A stretch of 64,000 nt of DNA. Origin: Sulfitobacter sp. F26204 (GTDB lineage: Bacteria > Pseudomonadota > Alphaproteobacteria > Rhodobacterales > Rhodobacteraceae). The stretch lies in NCBI RefSeq assembly GCF_026410305.1, contig NZ_JAPMLQ010000007.1:186001-250000 (forward strand), given 5' to 3'. This document shows, in pieces, positions 54,821-64,000 of this stretch (position 1 is its first letter; each line of letters opens with the position of its first letter). Below the pieces are notes generated by a model. It was not told the DNA's origin. It saw only the letters and a program-made list of their open reading frames with translations, and searched no databases. The translations under genes were made by a program, and so were the position numbers.

Positions 54821-55960
54821 TCAGCTGACCTTGCTGAGTAATCCACCGGGCTGTCGCGCGATTTGCCCCTCAAGTTCAAGATCAACAAGGACCGGGGCCA
54901 CCTCGGCGGCCGGTGCGCGCAGGTCACGTATCAACTGATCCTCAGCAACGGGCGAGGGACCAAGCCGGGCGAGAATCTGCAAATGTAGTGCTGCGGTTTC
55001 GCGTAACCCTCTTTTTGCCGGTGCGGTTTTGGGTGTTGGAAGGGGGAGTTGCGGGGCAGAGGGCGTGCCGAGCACCTCAATTACATCAGCGGCAGAGCGG
55101 ATCAACGTGGCACCGTCACGCAGCAGCATATTGCATCCCGACGCACGGGCATCAAAGGGATGGCCGGGAACGGCCAGCACGTCACGCCCTTGGTCCAAAG
55201 CGTCACGCGCCGTGATCAAACTGCCGGATTTCGCAGCGGCCTCAATCACAATCGTCGCACGAGACAAGCCCGAGATGATGCGGTTGCGCGTTGGAAAATG
55301 TCGCGCCATCGGTTGCAGGCCCATCGGTTGTTCAGTCAGCCGCAGGCCGGTTTTGGCAATCGATTGGGCCAATTCAGTGTTTTCGGCAGGGTACATTACG
55401 TCAATCCCGCCAGCCTGTACCGCCAGTGTGCCGGTATCGAGCGCGCCCAGATGCGCCGCCGCATCCACGCCACGGGCCAGTCCCGATACCACTACATAGC
55501 CTGCGGCACCCAGATCACGGGCCAGTAACCTGGCCATGCGCGTGCCCAGAGACGAGGCATTGCGGGCCCCCACAAGCGAGATCATCGGACGCGCCAACAG
55601 GGCAAGATTGCCCAAGGTCCAGAGAAACGGCGGCGCATCATCGATTTCGGCCAACACAGGGGGATATTGGGCATCCCCCAGGGCGACCAATCGCGCGCCC
55701 AGGGCGCGGGCGCAGCGCAATTCGTTAATTACAACCGCTTCAGGGCAGGGACGGTAGTCTTCAACGCCCGCGGCTCTGGCCACCTCTGGCAACGCGGCCA
55801 AAGCCTTTTGTGCAGTGCCGTTTTCAGCCAGCAATCGTTTGTAGGTCGCAATGCCTACCCGGCGCGAGCGCAACAGTCGGAGACGGGCAAACTGTTCGCC
55901 TTCCGGGGGGGGTGGGAGTGGGGGGTGAGAGGAAGAAGGATCGAGTTCCTTGTCAGTCAT
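54821..55960 (-). CDS. dprA: DNA processing protein DprA
   Basis: A 379-residue Rossmann-like DNA-binding protein that loads RecA on single-stranded DNA taken up in transformation. It has a N-terminal SAM-like region, VSGLARGVDAAAHLGAL, a core ending GKSGSLITARDALDQGRDVLAVPGHPFD, and a C-terminal winged-helix (about 310-379). The gene is next to topA. Many Rhodobacterales have it without proven competence. Confidence 0.93.
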   Translation of the reverse strand: MTDKELDPSSSHPPLPPPPEGEQFARLRLLRSRRVGIATYKRLLAENGTAQKALAALPEVARAAGVEDYRPCPEAVVINELRCARALGARLVALGDAQYPPVLAEIDDAPPFLWTLGNLALLARPMISLVGARNASSLGTRMARLLARDLGAAGYVVVSGLARGVDAAAHLGALDTGTLAVQAGGIDVMYPAENTELAQSIAKTGLRLTEQPMGLQPMARHFPTRNRIISGLSRATIVIEAAAKSGSLITARDALDQGRDVLAVPGHPFDARASGCNMLLRDGATLIRSAADVIEVLGTPSAPQLPLPTPKTAPAKRGLRETAALHLQILARLGPSPVAEDQLIRDLRAPAAEVAPVLVDLELEGQIARQPGGLLSKVS

Positions 55961-56087
55961 CCCGGTGCTCCGTCTGTTGCTGGAATCAGGTATAGGCGGA
56001 CCTGGTTAACAGTGCATGAACAGATTGCTGAAAATACACGTCAGCTTGGAATCGATCTTGCAGGTCGCAGTGGCGGGCCTTGCGCGA

Positions 56088-57509
56088 TCAAGCCGCCGAG
56101 CCCCCCACCGTCAATCCGCCGATCATCAAGGTCGGCTGACCCACACCAACCGGCACCCATTGCCCCTGTTTACCACAATTCCCCATGCCCGGATCGAGCG
56201 TAGGGTCATTGCCGATAGCGCGGATCTGTTTCAGCGCCGTTGCACCGTCGCCGATCAGGGTTGCACCTTTGACGGGGGCACCGACCACACCGTCTTGAAC
56301 CCGATAGGCCTCGGTGCAGGAAAACACGAACTTGCCATTGGTGATGTCCACCTGTCCGCCGCCAAACCCAACGGCATATATGCCGTCCTTCAAACCGGCC
56401 ACAATATCAGTCGGGTCGGTTTCACCACCCGTCATATAGGTGTTGGTCATGCGGGGCATCGGAATATGGGCATAGGACTGGCGACGCCCGTTGCCCGTGC
56501 TTTTCACCCCCATCAGCCGGGCATTCTGCCGGTCCTGCATATAACCTACAAGCTTGCCATCTTCGATCAGCACATTTTTTGCGGAGGGGGTGCCTTCATC
56601 ATCCACTGAAATCGACCCACGGCGATCGGGAATCGTGCCATCGTCCAGAACCGTAACTCCCTTTGCCGCGATCTGTTGGCCCATCAATCCGGCAAAGGCC
56701 GAACTTCCCTTGCGATTAAAATCACCCTCCAGCCCGTGACCGATGGCTTCATGCAGCAGGATACCCGGCCAGCCAGGGCCAAGCACCACGTCCATCACCC
56801 CAGCCGGAGCGGGCACCGCCTCGAGGTTCACAATTGCAATCCGCAGGGCCTCGCGGGCCTTGGCCTGCCAGTCCGCGGCGGCCAACAGCCCGACCAGACC
56901 GATACGTCCGCCCCCGCCGGCTGAGCCACTTTCACGACGTCCATTGTGCTCTACGATGACGGATACATTTACCCGCGTCATTGGACGAATATCTCGTACC
57001 GATGTGCCTTCAGGCCGCAATATCTCGATTTCCTGCAAACTCGCGGCGATGCTGGCGCTGACCTGCACTACCCGAGGGTCGAGATCCCGTGCAAAGGCGT
57101 CGATCTCACGCAGTGTTTCGATCTTTACCGGAAAGGCGGCCCCCTCTATCGGATCCGTTTCCGTATAGAGTTTCTGGTTGGTCCCCTCGGGCGCATCCGC
57201 CCAGGTGCCACCGCCGCTGCCGACGGCCAGCCGCGCGGTTTCAGCAGCCCGGCGCAAGGCCGCTTCGGAAATCTCTGTAGAATGGGCATAGCCTGCGACT
57301 TCTCCGCGCACGGCGCGCAGGCCAAAACCTTCCGAAGCATCATAGCTGGCGGTCTTGAGCCGTCCGTCATCAAACATCAGCGCCTCGGAACGGCGGCGTT
57401 CAAAGAACAGCTCACCATCTTCCGCACCCTGTGTTGCTTCGCGTAAAACGATCAGCGCAGTATCGCGATCCAGATCATTTTCGAACGGCGAAAAAGGCGT
57501 TTGGGTCAT
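56088..57509 (-). CDS. tldD: Metalloprotease TldD
   Basis: A 473-residue TldD/PmbA family protease with the zinc motif HEAIGH (253-258). With PmbA (TldE) it cleaves small modified peptides. ATG 57509 (MTQTPFSPFEN) is preferred; ATG 57563 lies upstream without a ribosome binding site. It is divergent from ctaC. Confidence 0.92.
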   Translation of the reverse strand: MTQTPFSPFENDLDRDTALIVLREATQGAEDGELFFERRRSEALMFDDGRLKTASYDASEGFGLRAVRGEVAGYAHSTEISEAALRRAAETARLAVGSGGGTWADAPEGTNQKLYTETDPIEGAAFPVKIETLREIDAFARDLDPRVVQVSASIAASLQEIEILRPEGTSVRDIRPMTRVNVSVIVEHNGRRESGSAGGGGRIGLVGLLAAADWQAKAREALRIAIVNLEAVPAPAGVMDVVLGPGWPGILLHEAIGHGLEGDFNRKGSSAFAGLMGQQIAAKGVTVLDDGTIPDRRGSISVDDEGTPSAKNVLIEDGKLVGYMQDRQNARLMGVKSTGNGRRQSYAHIPMPRMTNTYMTGGETDPTDIVAGLKDGIYAVGFGGGQVDITNGKFVFSCTEAYRVQDGVVGAPVKGATLIGDGATALKQIRAIGNDPTLDPGMGNCGKQGQWVPVGVGQPTLMIGGLTVGGSAA

Positions 57510-57687
57510 TAGGCAATCCTGTATCTGCAAATAAGTTTGCTGTTTCGCGTCCGTTTGACGCAATCGAAAGACTTTATCTTGAGCTTAGAATATGATTGTA
57601 AGCAGCAGGAAGACAACGGGAGCGGTGCCAACCAGGCATCCTAACGTGAAATCATAGCCAAATTTGGTCACAAGATCAGGACGACAC
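57510..57687. promoter_or_regulatory. Divergent tldD/ctaC intergenic region
   Basis: These 178 bases separate two divergent genes and should carry both promoters. AGGACGAC just upstream of 57688 is the ctaC ribosome binding site. No clear boxes were assigned. Confidence 0.4.
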
Positions 57688-58611
57688 ATGAAACATCTTT
57701 TTTCTCTGACTGCGTTTATGGCCAGCTTTGCGGCCTTGCCAGCAATGGCGCAGGATACACTGCAGATTGAGGGGCTTGACGTTATCGGGGCACCGGTCGA
57801 CGGTGAAATGGGCTTTCAGCCCGCCGTAACGCGGCTTGCTCAGGACATCCATGATCTGGATTTTCTGATTCTCGTGATCATCACGGTCATTACACTTCTT
57901 GTGACCGGCCTGATTCTTTGGGTCTGTGTCCGTTTCAACGCGAAGCGTAACCCGACCCCTGCGTCCTTTACGCATCACACACCGGTCGAAATCGCATGGA
58001 CAATCGGTCCCATCGTGATTCTGGTGTTGATCGGTGCCTATTCCTTGCCGATCCTGTTCCGCCAGCAGGAAATCCCGCAGGCGGACCTGACGATCAAGGC
58101 GATCGGCAACCAATGGTACTGGTCTTACGAATATGTCGACGAAGGTTTCGGTTTTGACAGCTACATGATCGGTGCCCCGGCCACCCTGACCTCCGAAGAA
58201 GAAGAGGCCGGTGCCGTTGCCAACGTATTGAACGACGTGATGGTCGCAAAGCTGGAAAATGCTGGCTACACTCGCGATGAATGGCTGCTGGCCACAGACA
58301 CTGCGGTTGTTGTACCTGTCGGCAAGACCGTCGTGGTTCAGGTAACAGGCTCTGACGTGATCCATGCATGGACCGTTCCGGCATTCGGCGTAAAACAGGA
58401 CGCGGTGCCCGGTCGTTTGGCCGAATTGTGGTTCAGCGCAAAGGAGGAAGGCATCTATTTTGGTCAGTGTTCCGAACTTTGCGGACAGGCACATGCCTAT
58501 ATGCCGATTACTGTAAAAGTTGTCTCGGAAGCAGCCTATGCAGACTGGATCGGCAAGGCCAAGGCAGAATACGCAGGGATTGCGCCAGCGATCCAAGTCG
58601 CGTCGAACTAG
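57688..58611 (+). CDS. ctaC: Cytochrome c oxidase subunit II (aa3 type)
   Basis: A 307-residue precursor with a signal peptide ending MAQ, two membrane helices (about 56-80 and 104-125) and a CuA domain. The CuA ligands are present: His226, Cys261, Glu263, Cys265, His269 and Met272 ([14 protein letters not shown]). A terminator follows, as in other Rhodobacterales where ctaC is separated from ctaB. ATG 57688 starts the signal peptide. Confidence 0.95.
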   Translation: MKHLFSLTAFMASFAALPAMAQDTLQIEGLDVIGAPVDGEMGFQPAVTRLAQDIHDLDFLILVIITVITLLVTGLILWVCVRFNAKRNPTPASFTHHTPVEIAWTIGPIVILVLIGAYSLPILFRQQEIPQADLTIKAIGNQWYWSYEYVDEGFGFDSYMIGAPATLTSEEEEAGAVANVLNDVMVAKLENAGYTRDEWLLATDTAVVVPVGKTVVVQVTGSDVIHAWTVPAFGVKQDAVPGRLAELWFSAKEEGIYFGQCSELCGQAHAYMPITVKVVSEAAYADWIGKAKAEYAGIAPAIQVASN

Positions 58612-58618
58612 ACCGTAG

Positions 58619-58640
58619 GGCGGGGATCACCCCGCCTTTT
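58619..58640 (+). terminator. Intrinsic terminator of ctaC
   Basis: GGCGGGG-ATCA-CCCCGCC-TTTT forms a perfect 7-bp stem. It lies 8 bases after the ctaC stop. Read-through could still feed ctaB. Confidence 0.85.
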
Positions 58641-58688
58641 ATCACAGCGTAGCGGGGGGGTCTCCGCTCTCCATTTCATCGGGTCAAA

Positions 58689-59624
58689 ATGTCGGATATT
58701 GCCAACACCCCAGCGCGCGAATACGAGGCACAGCTTGGTGATTATTTCGCCCTGTTGAAGCCGCGTGTGATGCAGCTTGTCGTTTTCACGGCGCTTGTTG
58801 GTATGCTGGCTGCGCCAGTCTCCGTGCACCCTGTGATCGGTTTCGCTTCCATTCTATTTGTTGCTATCGGGGCTGGGGCTTCGGGTGCGCTGAACATGTG
58901 GTGGGATGCGGATATTGATGCGGTGATGAAACGCACGGTTAAACGCCCAATCCCGGCGGGCAAGGTCCAGCCTGGTGAGGCCTTGGCCCTCGGCGTCGCC
59001 CTGTCCGGCATGGCAGTGATGATGCTGGCACTGAGTGCCAATCTACTGGCTGCGGGCATGCTGTTGTTCACGATCCTGTTCTACGCTGTCTTCTATACAA
59101 TGTGGCTGAAACGCGCGACGCCGCAGAACATTGTCATCGGTGGTGCCGCCGGTGCCTTCCCACCGGTGATCGGCTGGATCATCGCAACGGGCAGTTTCTC
59201 TGTCGAAGCATGGTTGATGTTCGCGTTGATCTTCATGTGGACGCCGCCACATTTCTGGGCTTTGGCCCTGTTTATGCGCTCGGACTATGACGATGCAAAT
59301 GTGCCGATGCTGACCGTGACCCATGGGCGCCCCGCGACCCGGCGTCATATTCTGGCCTATACCGCCCTTTTGTTTGTGCTGGCCATTGGGACTGGTTTCA
59401 CGGCCATCGGTGGCTACGTCTATCTGGCTTTCGCAGTTGTCTTGAATGTCATGTTCCTGCTGGGAGCCTATCGAATATGGCAACGCGACGAAGTCATGGC
59501 CGAAGCAGATAACTATGCGGTAGAGCGCAAGTTTTTCCGCCTTTCACTCTTCTATCTGTTCCTGCATTTCGGCGCGATCTTGATCGAAGCAACCTTGCGG
59601 CCCTACGGTTTGGGGGGCTGGTGA
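58689..59624 (+). CDS. ctaB: Heme o synthase (protoheme IX farnesyltransferase)
   Basis: A 311-residue polytopic membrane prenyltransferase with about seven to nine helices. The Asp-rich motif NMWWDADIDAVMKRT and the second motif YDDANVPMLTVTHG are the prenyl-substrate sites. It makes heme O for the oxidase. The stop overlaps the next start (TGATG). Confidence 0.95.
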   Translation: MSDIANTPAREYEAQLGDYFALLKPRVMQLVVFTALVGMLAAPVSVHPVIGFASILFVAIGAGASGALNMWWDADIDAVMKRTVKRPIPAGKVQPGEALALGVALSGMAVMMLALSANLLAAGMLLFTILFYAVFYTMWLKRATPQNIVIGGAAGAFPPVIGWIIATGSFSVEAWLMFALIFMWTPPHFWALALFMRSDYDDANVPMLTVTHGRPATRRHILAYTALLFVLAIGTGFTAIGGYVYLAFAVVLNVMFLLGAYRIWQRDEVMAEADNYAVERKFFRLSLFYLFLHFGAILIEATLRPYGLGGW

Positions 59625-59812
59625 TGGCGTTGCGCGCTGAACACGAGATACACACGCGTCGCAAAGGGCGTAATGTGGGGGTTGGCCTGATGTTGGGCGG
59701 CTTCGTCCTTCTGATCATGGTTCTGACCTTTGTGAAGATCACACAGACTGATTTTGCACGTTCGCCGGGCACGACTACGCCGGCCGCCGGCACTGCAGGG
59801 GGGACAGATTGA
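59624..59812 (+). CDS. Small CoxF-like single-pass membrane protein
   Basis: A 62-residue protein with a basic N-terminus (HTRRKGRN), one membrane helix (about 18-40, VGLMLGGFVLLIMVLTFV) and a short Thr/Ala tail. Small proteins in this slot between ctaB and ctaG are called CoxF or CoxW in alphaproteobacteria and are thought to aid oxidase assembly. It overlaps ctaG by one base. Confidence 0.75.
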   Translation: MALRAEHEIHTRRKGRNVGVGLMLGGFVLLIMVLTFVKITQTDFARSPGTTTPAAGTAGGTD

Positions 59813-60387
59813 TGGCCTTATCTGGACCTGCAAGAACCGTTGTACAAACCGTATCGGTTGTTGTTTTCATGGGAGCCATGGCTTGGGCGTCTGTGCCATT
59901 TTACGACTGGTTTTGTCGTGTCACCGGATTTGGCGGTGTACCCGGACAGGTTGAAGCCGCTTCGGATGAAATTCTGGATCAGACCGTCAAGATCCGGTTT
60001 GATGGAACGGTCAACAGCCACATGGGCTGGGAATTCAAACCTGTCGTTCGCGAAATGGAATTGCGTATCGGCGAAGTGGGATTGGCATTTTACGAGGCCT
60101 ACAATCCGTCGTCGCGACCCATTGCAGGACAGGCCAGCTATAACGTGACACCCTATGCTGCCGGCGCTTATTTCGACAAGATCGACTGCTTTTGTTTTAC
60201 AGAACAGGTGCTCGCTCCCGGCGAACGGGTACAAATGCCTGTCAGCTTTTTCATTGATCCCGAAATCGTCAATGACGATGATGGGAAGTATGTACACACC
60301 ATCACGCTTTCCTATACATTCTACGAAATTGACCTGCCCGAGGGTTATGCAGCCCTGGATGCAGAAACAACAACAGACCTGAACTAG
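59812..60387 (+). CDS. ctaG: Cytochrome c oxidase assembly protein CtaG (Cox11)
   Basis: A 191-residue Cox11-type copper chaperone with an N-terminal membrane helix and a periplasmic domain. The copper motif is KIDCFCFTEQ. It delivers CuB to subunit I. ATG 59812 lies behind GGGGGGAC and overlaps the previous stop. Confidence 0.95.
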   Translation: MALSGPARTVVQTVSVVVFMGAMAWASVPFYDWFCRVTGFGGVPGQVEAASDEILDQTVKIRFDGTVNSHMGWEFKPVVREMELRIGEVGLAFYEAYNPSSRPIAGQASYNVTPYAAGAYFDKIDCFCFTEQVLAPGERVQMPVSFFIDPEIVNDDDGKYVHTITLSYTFYEIDLPEGYAALDAETTTDLN

Positions 60388-60402
60388 TAAGGGACGGACC
60401 AC

Positions 60403-61209
60403 ATGGCCCACGCAAAAAATCACGATTATCATATCCTCGCACCGTCCAGTTGGCCGCTGCTGGGAGCTCTGGCAGGTTTTGCCATGCTTTTTGGCGCGGT
60501 GCTTTGGATGCACGATGTGACGCCGTTCCTGTTTCTGGGCGGCTTTGTTGCCGTCCTCTATGTGATGTTCGGCTGGTGGCGCGACGTCGTGCTGGAAAGC
60601 AAGATCGGCGATCACACGCGTGTGGTACAGATTGGCCTTCGCTATGGTGTCATCTTGTTTATCACCTCCGAAGTCATGTTCTTTTTCGCCTGGTTCTGGT
60701 CTTTCTTCAAACATGCCATGTACCCGATGGAGGACTATGCAGGGTCTGAGTATACAGCGCCTTTTGTCTATCCGGTTGATGCCTTCCATCTGCCTTTGAT
60801 GAATACGCTGATTCTGTTGTTGTCCGGTTGCGCGGTGACATGGGCGCACCATGCCCTTGTCCATGAAAACAACCGCAAGGACCTGATTGCCGGTCTGGCG
60901 ATTTCCATCATCCTTGGCATCGCCTTTACCGGCTTGCAGGCTTATGAATACTCGCATCTATTGCACTCCGGTTGGGAGTTTGGCGGCGACGAATTCTATT
61001 CCAACTTCTTCATGGCAACCGGTTTCCACGGGTTTCATGTTCTGATCGGGACAGTCTTTCTGACTGTTTGTCTGATCCGTGCAATGCGGGGCGATTTCAC
61101 CCCTGAACAGCACATCGGATTCGAGGCCGCCGCCTGGTATTGGCACTTTGTGGACGTGGTCTGGTTGTTCCTGTTCTTTGCCGTTTACGTCTTTGGCATT
61201 CCCGGCTGA
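60403..61209 (+). CDS. ctaE: Cytochrome c oxidase subunit III
   Basis: A 268-residue polytopic protein with seven membrane helices. It has [14 protein letters not shown] near the second helix, [14 protein letters not shown] and [10 protein letters not shown]. It stabilises the aa3 oxidase and its proton uptake. A strong terminator follows. Confidence 0.96.
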   Translation: MAHAKNHDYHILAPSSWPLLGALAGFAMLFGAVLWMHDVTPFLFLGGFVAVLYVMFGWWRDVVLESKIGDHTRVVQIGLRYGVILFITSEVMFFFAWFWSFFKHAMYPMEDYAGSEYTAPFVYPVDAFHLPLMNTLILLLSGCAVTWAHHALVHENNRKDLIAGLAISIILGIAFTGLQAYEYSHLLHSGWEFGGDEFYSNFFMATGFHGFHVLIGTVFLTVCLIRAMRGDFTPEQHIGFEAAAWYWHFVDVVWLFLFFAVYVFGIPG

Positions 61210-61260
61210 TAAGCCCCATGCACGGGGTTGCATCTGCGACCGCAATATCTGAAAACCCAA

Positions 61261-61290
61261 ACACGCGAAGACCCCCCTTCGCGTGTTTTG
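61261..61290 (+). terminator. Intrinsic terminator after ctaE
   Basis: ACACGCGAAG, a 6-base loop and CTTCGCGTGT form a perfect 10-bp stem, followed by TTTG. It lies about 50 bases after the ctaE stop and just before the SURF1 gene. Confidence 0.85.
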
Positions 61291-61300
61291 TTATGCTTGA

Positions 61301-61984
61301 GTGTCCATGAACCGCGCCTTGTTTCTCATCATCATCGGCCTCGGAGGGGCGGCGATACTGGTCTCCCTTGGGTTGTGGCAGGTGCAACGCCTTGGCTGGA
61401 AGCAAGACATCATCGCAGGTATTGAAGCGCGCATTTTTGCAGCCCCGGTCACATTGCCCGCCGTTGCGGACCGCGACGCCGATGCCTATTTGCCGGTTGT
61501 GGTCAGTGGCGAGTTTTCGGGTGATACATTGCGCGTGCTTGTTTCCCAAAAGGAGACAGGAGCAGGTTATCGTTTGATAACCGCATTCGAGACAGAAGGC
61601 CGCCGTATCATGATAGATCGCGGATTTATCCCGGTGGAGGACAACAACATGGCAACTCCGCAGAGCCGGGTTGAGGTGATTGGCAACCTGCAATGGCCAC
61701 AAGAGTCAGACGGTTTTACACCGGACCCGGATCTTGACAGGAATATCTGGTTTGCGCGTGACGTTCCTGCCATGGCCGGTTTTTTGCAAACCGAACCGCT
61801 GTTGATTGTCGCCCGCAAGCTTTCGCAGGATGGTTCTGGTGTGACACCCTTGCCGGTCGACACCAACCGCATCCCGAACGACCACTTGCAATATGCGATC
61901 ACCTGGTTTTCATTGGCGGCCATTTGGCTGGCCATGTCTGTTCTCTTCTTACGCCGCCGCCGCGGTACCAAATCCGAAAGCTGA
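61301..61984 (+). CDS. surf1: SURF1-family cytochrome oxidase assembly protein
   Basis: A 227-residue protein with two membrane helices, at about 3-23 and 195-215, around a large periplasmic domain. Family marks are GLWQVQRLGWK near the first helix and NDHLQYAITWFSLA before the second. SURF1 helps insert heme a into subunit I. The start is GTG 61301 or ATG 61307; the latter would give 225 residues. Confidence 0.9.
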   Translation: MSMNRALFLIIIGLGGAAILVSLGLWQVQRLGWKQDIIAGIEARIFAAPVTLPAVADRDADAYLPVVVSGEFSGDTLRVLVSQKETGAGYRLITAFETEGRRIMIDRGFIPVEDNNMATPQSRVEVIGNLQWPQESDGFTPDPDLDRNIWFARDVPAMAGFLQTEPLLIVARKLSQDGSGVTPLPVDTNRIPNDHLQYAITWFSLAAIWLAMSVLFLRRRRGTKSES

Positions 61985-61988
61985 AAAA

Positions 61989-63377
61989 ATGCGCTATATC
62001 TCGACACGCGGCCACGCGCCTGCACTGAGTTTTGAAGACACCATGCTGACCGGTCTGGCGCGTGACGGCGGTCTATATGTGCCCGAAGAAATTCCGAGCT
62101 TATCCCATGACCAGATCGCCGCAATGTCGGGTCTATCCTACGAAGACATCGCATTTTCGGTCATGCGCCCCTTCGTTGGTGACACATTTACAGATGCTGA
62201 ATTTCGCGAATTGATTGCTAATGCTTATGCCGGTTTCGGTCATGAGGCCCGCGCACCCTTGGTACAGCTTGCACCGAACCACTTCCTGCTTGAGCTGTTT
62301 CACGGTCCCACCCTGGCCTTCAAAGACTTCGCGATGCAATTGATCGGTCAGATGTTTCAAAAAGCCCTTGGCCGTAAAGGAGCGCGTGTCACCATTGTCG
62401 GCGCGACCTCGGGCGACACAGGTTCTGCAGCGATCGAGGCCTTTCGCGGCCTTGAAAATGTAGACGTCTTTATCCTTTATCCGCATGGGCGCGTCAGCGA
62501 GGTGCAGCGCCGCCAGATGACCACTCCGGACGAAGCCAACGTACATGCCTTGGCCGTCGACGGTGATTTTGATGATTGTCAGGCCCGGTTGAAGGATATG
62601 TTCAACGATTTTGAATTCCGTGATGGCGTAAAACTGGCTGGCGTCAATTCGATCAACTGGGGCCGCGTGCTGGCGCAAGTGGTCTATTATTTCTCTTCCG
62701 CTGTTTCTTTGGGTGCACCCGCAAGGGAAGTGAGCTTTACCGTGCCTACGGGAAACTTCGGTGACATTTTCGCAGGCTATATCGCTAAACGCATGGGCCT
62801 GCCGATCAAGGATCTGGTGGTTGCGACCAACCAGAATGACATCCTTGACCGCTGCCTCAAGGGGCAAGGGTATCACAAGGGGGTTGTTGAACCTTCGATC
62901 AGTCCCTCGATGGACATTCAGGTCAGTTCAAATTTTGAGCGCGCTTTGTTTGACGCCTATGGGCGGGATGCAAATGCGGTTGCACAACTGATGCAGGAAT
63001 TGGGGCAGGGCGGTTTTGACATCAGTCAGGGAGCGATGCAGGCCTTGCAGGATATTTATACCTCGGGACGGGCCAGCGAAGCGGAAACCAGCGCGACCAT
63101 TACCAACCTGTTGAAAACCACCGGTGAACTGCTGTGTCCACATTCGGCCGTGGGGGTGAAAGTGGCAAAGGAACAGCGCGATGAGACAACGCCGATGATC
63201 ACCCTCGCCACGGCCCATCCAGCGAAGTTTCCCGATGCGGTCGAAGCGGCGACAGGCATCCGCCCGCCGCTGCCAGCACGCATGGCCGATCTGTTTGAGC
63301 GCAAAGAGCGCCTGACCCGCGTACCAAATGACATTGACGCATTGAAATTACATATCAAAGGGGCGCTTGGCCTATGA
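61989..63377 (+). CDS. thrC: Threonine synthase
   Basis: A 462-residue PLP enzyme that converts O-phosphohomoserine to threonine. The PLP-binding lysine is Lys112 in TLAFKDFAMQ, and GATSGDTGSAA is the phosphate-binding loop. ATG 61989 begins MRYISTRG, the family N-terminus. The stop overlaps the next start (ATGA). Confidence 0.95.
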   Translation: MRYISTRGHAPALSFEDTMLTGLARDGGLYVPEEIPSLSHDQIAAMSGLSYEDIAFSVMRPFVGDTFTDAEFRELIANAYAGFGHEARAPLVQLAPNHFLLELFHGPTLAFKDFAMQLIGQMFQKALGRKGARVTIVGATSGDTGSAAIEAFRGLENVDVFILYPHGRVSEVQRRQMTTPDEANVHALAVDGDFDDCQARLKDMFNDFEFRDGVKLAGVNSINWGRVLAQVVYYFSSAVSLGAPAREVSFTVPTGNFGDIFAGYIAKRMGLPIKDLVVATNQNDILDRCLKGQGYHKGVVEPSISPSMDIQVSSNFERALFDAYGRDANAVAQLMQELGQGGFDISQGAMQALQDIYTSGRASEAETSATITNLLKTTGELLCPHSAVGVKVAKEQRDETTPMITLATAHPAKFPDAVEAATGIRPPLPARMADLFERKERLTRVPNDIDALKLHIKGALGL

Positions 63378-64000
63378 GCCTGAACGAACACCGCCTCTCC
63401 AATGGCTTTCGCATCGTTACCGAACACATGCCGGGCCTGGCCTCTGCATCGATCGGCGTCTGGGTGAACGCAGGTGGACGCCATGAAACCTCGCAACAGA
63501 ACGGCATTGCGCATTTCCTTGAGCATATGGCTTTCAAGGGAACTGAAAACCGAACGTCCTTGCAGATTGCCGAGGCGATCGAGGATGTTGGCGGTTACAT
63601 CAACGCCTATACAAGTCGCGAAGTAACGGCTTATTACGTGCGTGTGCTGGAAAACGATGTTGCCCTCGGGCTTGATGTCATTGCGGATATTCTGCGAAAT
63701 CCGGTGATGGATGCCAGTGAGATAGAGGTCGAACGTGGTGTAATCCTGCAGGAAATAGGACAGGCACTCGACACTCCCGACGACGTGATTTTTGACTGGC
63801 TTCAGGAACAGGCCTATCCGGGTCAGGCCTTGGGCCGGACGATCTTGGGGCCAAGCGAACGTGTGTCCAGTTTCAGCCGCGATGATTTGCAGGGCTTTAT
63901 CAAGGATCATTATGGTCCTGAACAGATGGTGCTCGCGGCTGCAGGAGCGGTGGATCACGACGAGATTGTGAAACTGGCCGAAACCCTGTTCGGTGACATG
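63374..64000 (+). CDS. M16 family zinc protease, N-terminal part
   Basis: The first 209 residues of an insulinase-family protease; the gene runs past the window. The inverted zinc motif HFLEH (His47, Glu50, His51) is present in NGIAHFLEHMAFKGT, and the downstream glutamate region EVERGVILQE follows. Alphaproteobacterial members resemble the mitochondrial processing peptidase beta subunit. It overlaps thrC by four bases. Confidence 0.93.
   Translation, partial: MSLNEHRLSNGFRIVTEHMPGLASASIGVWVNAGGRHETSQQNGIAHFLEHMAFKGTENRTSLQIAEAIEDVGGYINAYTSREVTAYYVRVLENDVALGLDVIADILRNPVMDASEIEVERGVILQEIGQALDTPDDVIFDWLQEQAYPGQALGRTILGPSERVSSFSRDDLQGFIKDHYGPEQMVLAAAGAVDHDEIVKLAETLFGDM

Noticed and set aside
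59818-60957. 379-residue minus-strand ORF under ctaG and ctaE
   Set aside because: Antisense shadow of two certain oxidase genes.
1-64000. Prophage, insertion sequence, CRISPR or toxin-antitoxin modules
   Set aside because: No transposase, integrase other than XerC, phage structural genes, spaced direct repeats or paired small toxin genes were seen.

Overview
The window reads as a chromosomal core segment of a marine-type alphaproteobacterium of the order Rhodobacterales (Roseobacter group). The protein families, the gene orders (ruvCAB-ybgC-tolQRAB-pal-cpoB-tilS-ftsH; ctaC-ctaB-ctaG-ctaE-surf1-thrC-M16; fhs-folD), the rpoE/chrR/rpoH cluster, the tad locus with its AAA ATPase and the moderate GC content all point that way. 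I saw no rRNA, tRNA, CRISPR array, prophage or insertion sequence. Almost every base lies in or close to a confidently assignable gene.

Layout. 1-7800: tail of meaB, then xerC-DUF484 and fsa (minus), priA, an MFS transporter and prmA (plus). 7900-8960: two small proteins of unknown role, one of them DUF1127. 8956-20868: one long plus-strand run for Holliday-junction processing (ruvCAB) and envelope integrity (ybgC-tolQRAB-pal-cpoB), then tilS and ftsH. 20979-24348: a MOSC protein and the one-carbon enzymes Fhs and FolD. 24406-25182: an SGNH-hydrolase lipoprotein. 25460-32260: a stress island with an RpoH-type sigma factor, the ChrR/RpoE anti-sigma/sigma pair, and a divergent operon (flavoprotein, DUF1365, cyclopropane-synthase-like methyltransferase, SDR, DUF2177). 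32358-36396: PdeM and an Lhr-like helicase (minus), then a 3-hydroxyisobutyrate-dehydrogenase-like enzyme. 36419-48708: a minus-strand tad/Flp pilus locus with two Flp pilins, CpaB, CpaC, an OmpA-like lipoprotein, CpaE, CpaF, TadB, TadC, two TPR proteins, CpaA and a winged-helix AAA+ ATPase. 49075-57509: a lytic transglycosylase, the ScoAB CoA-transferase, an L,D-transpeptidase, TopA, DprA and TldD. 57688-64000: the aa3 cytochrome oxidase assembly cluster, thrC and the start of an M16 protease.

How the genes work together. The most coherent system is the stress island. The same two-part promoter motif, TGATCC (or TGAACC), 16 bases, CGTA, occurs three times: on both strands between rpoE and the flavoprotein operon, where the two -35 boxes form one palindrome, and in front of rpoH. 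This suggests RpoE controls itself and ChrR, a membrane-lipid modification operon and a second sigma factor, matching the singlet-oxygen response known from Rhodobacter sphaeroides. The tad locus is the second region of interest. Its pilins carry Asp-Trp where Flp pilins usually have Glu-Tyr, intrinsic terminators follow each pilin and cpaB, an OmpA-like protein sits in the CpaD slot, one TPR lipoprotein has no ordinary start codon in front of its signal sequence, and a poorly understood winged-helix AAA+ protein closes the locus.
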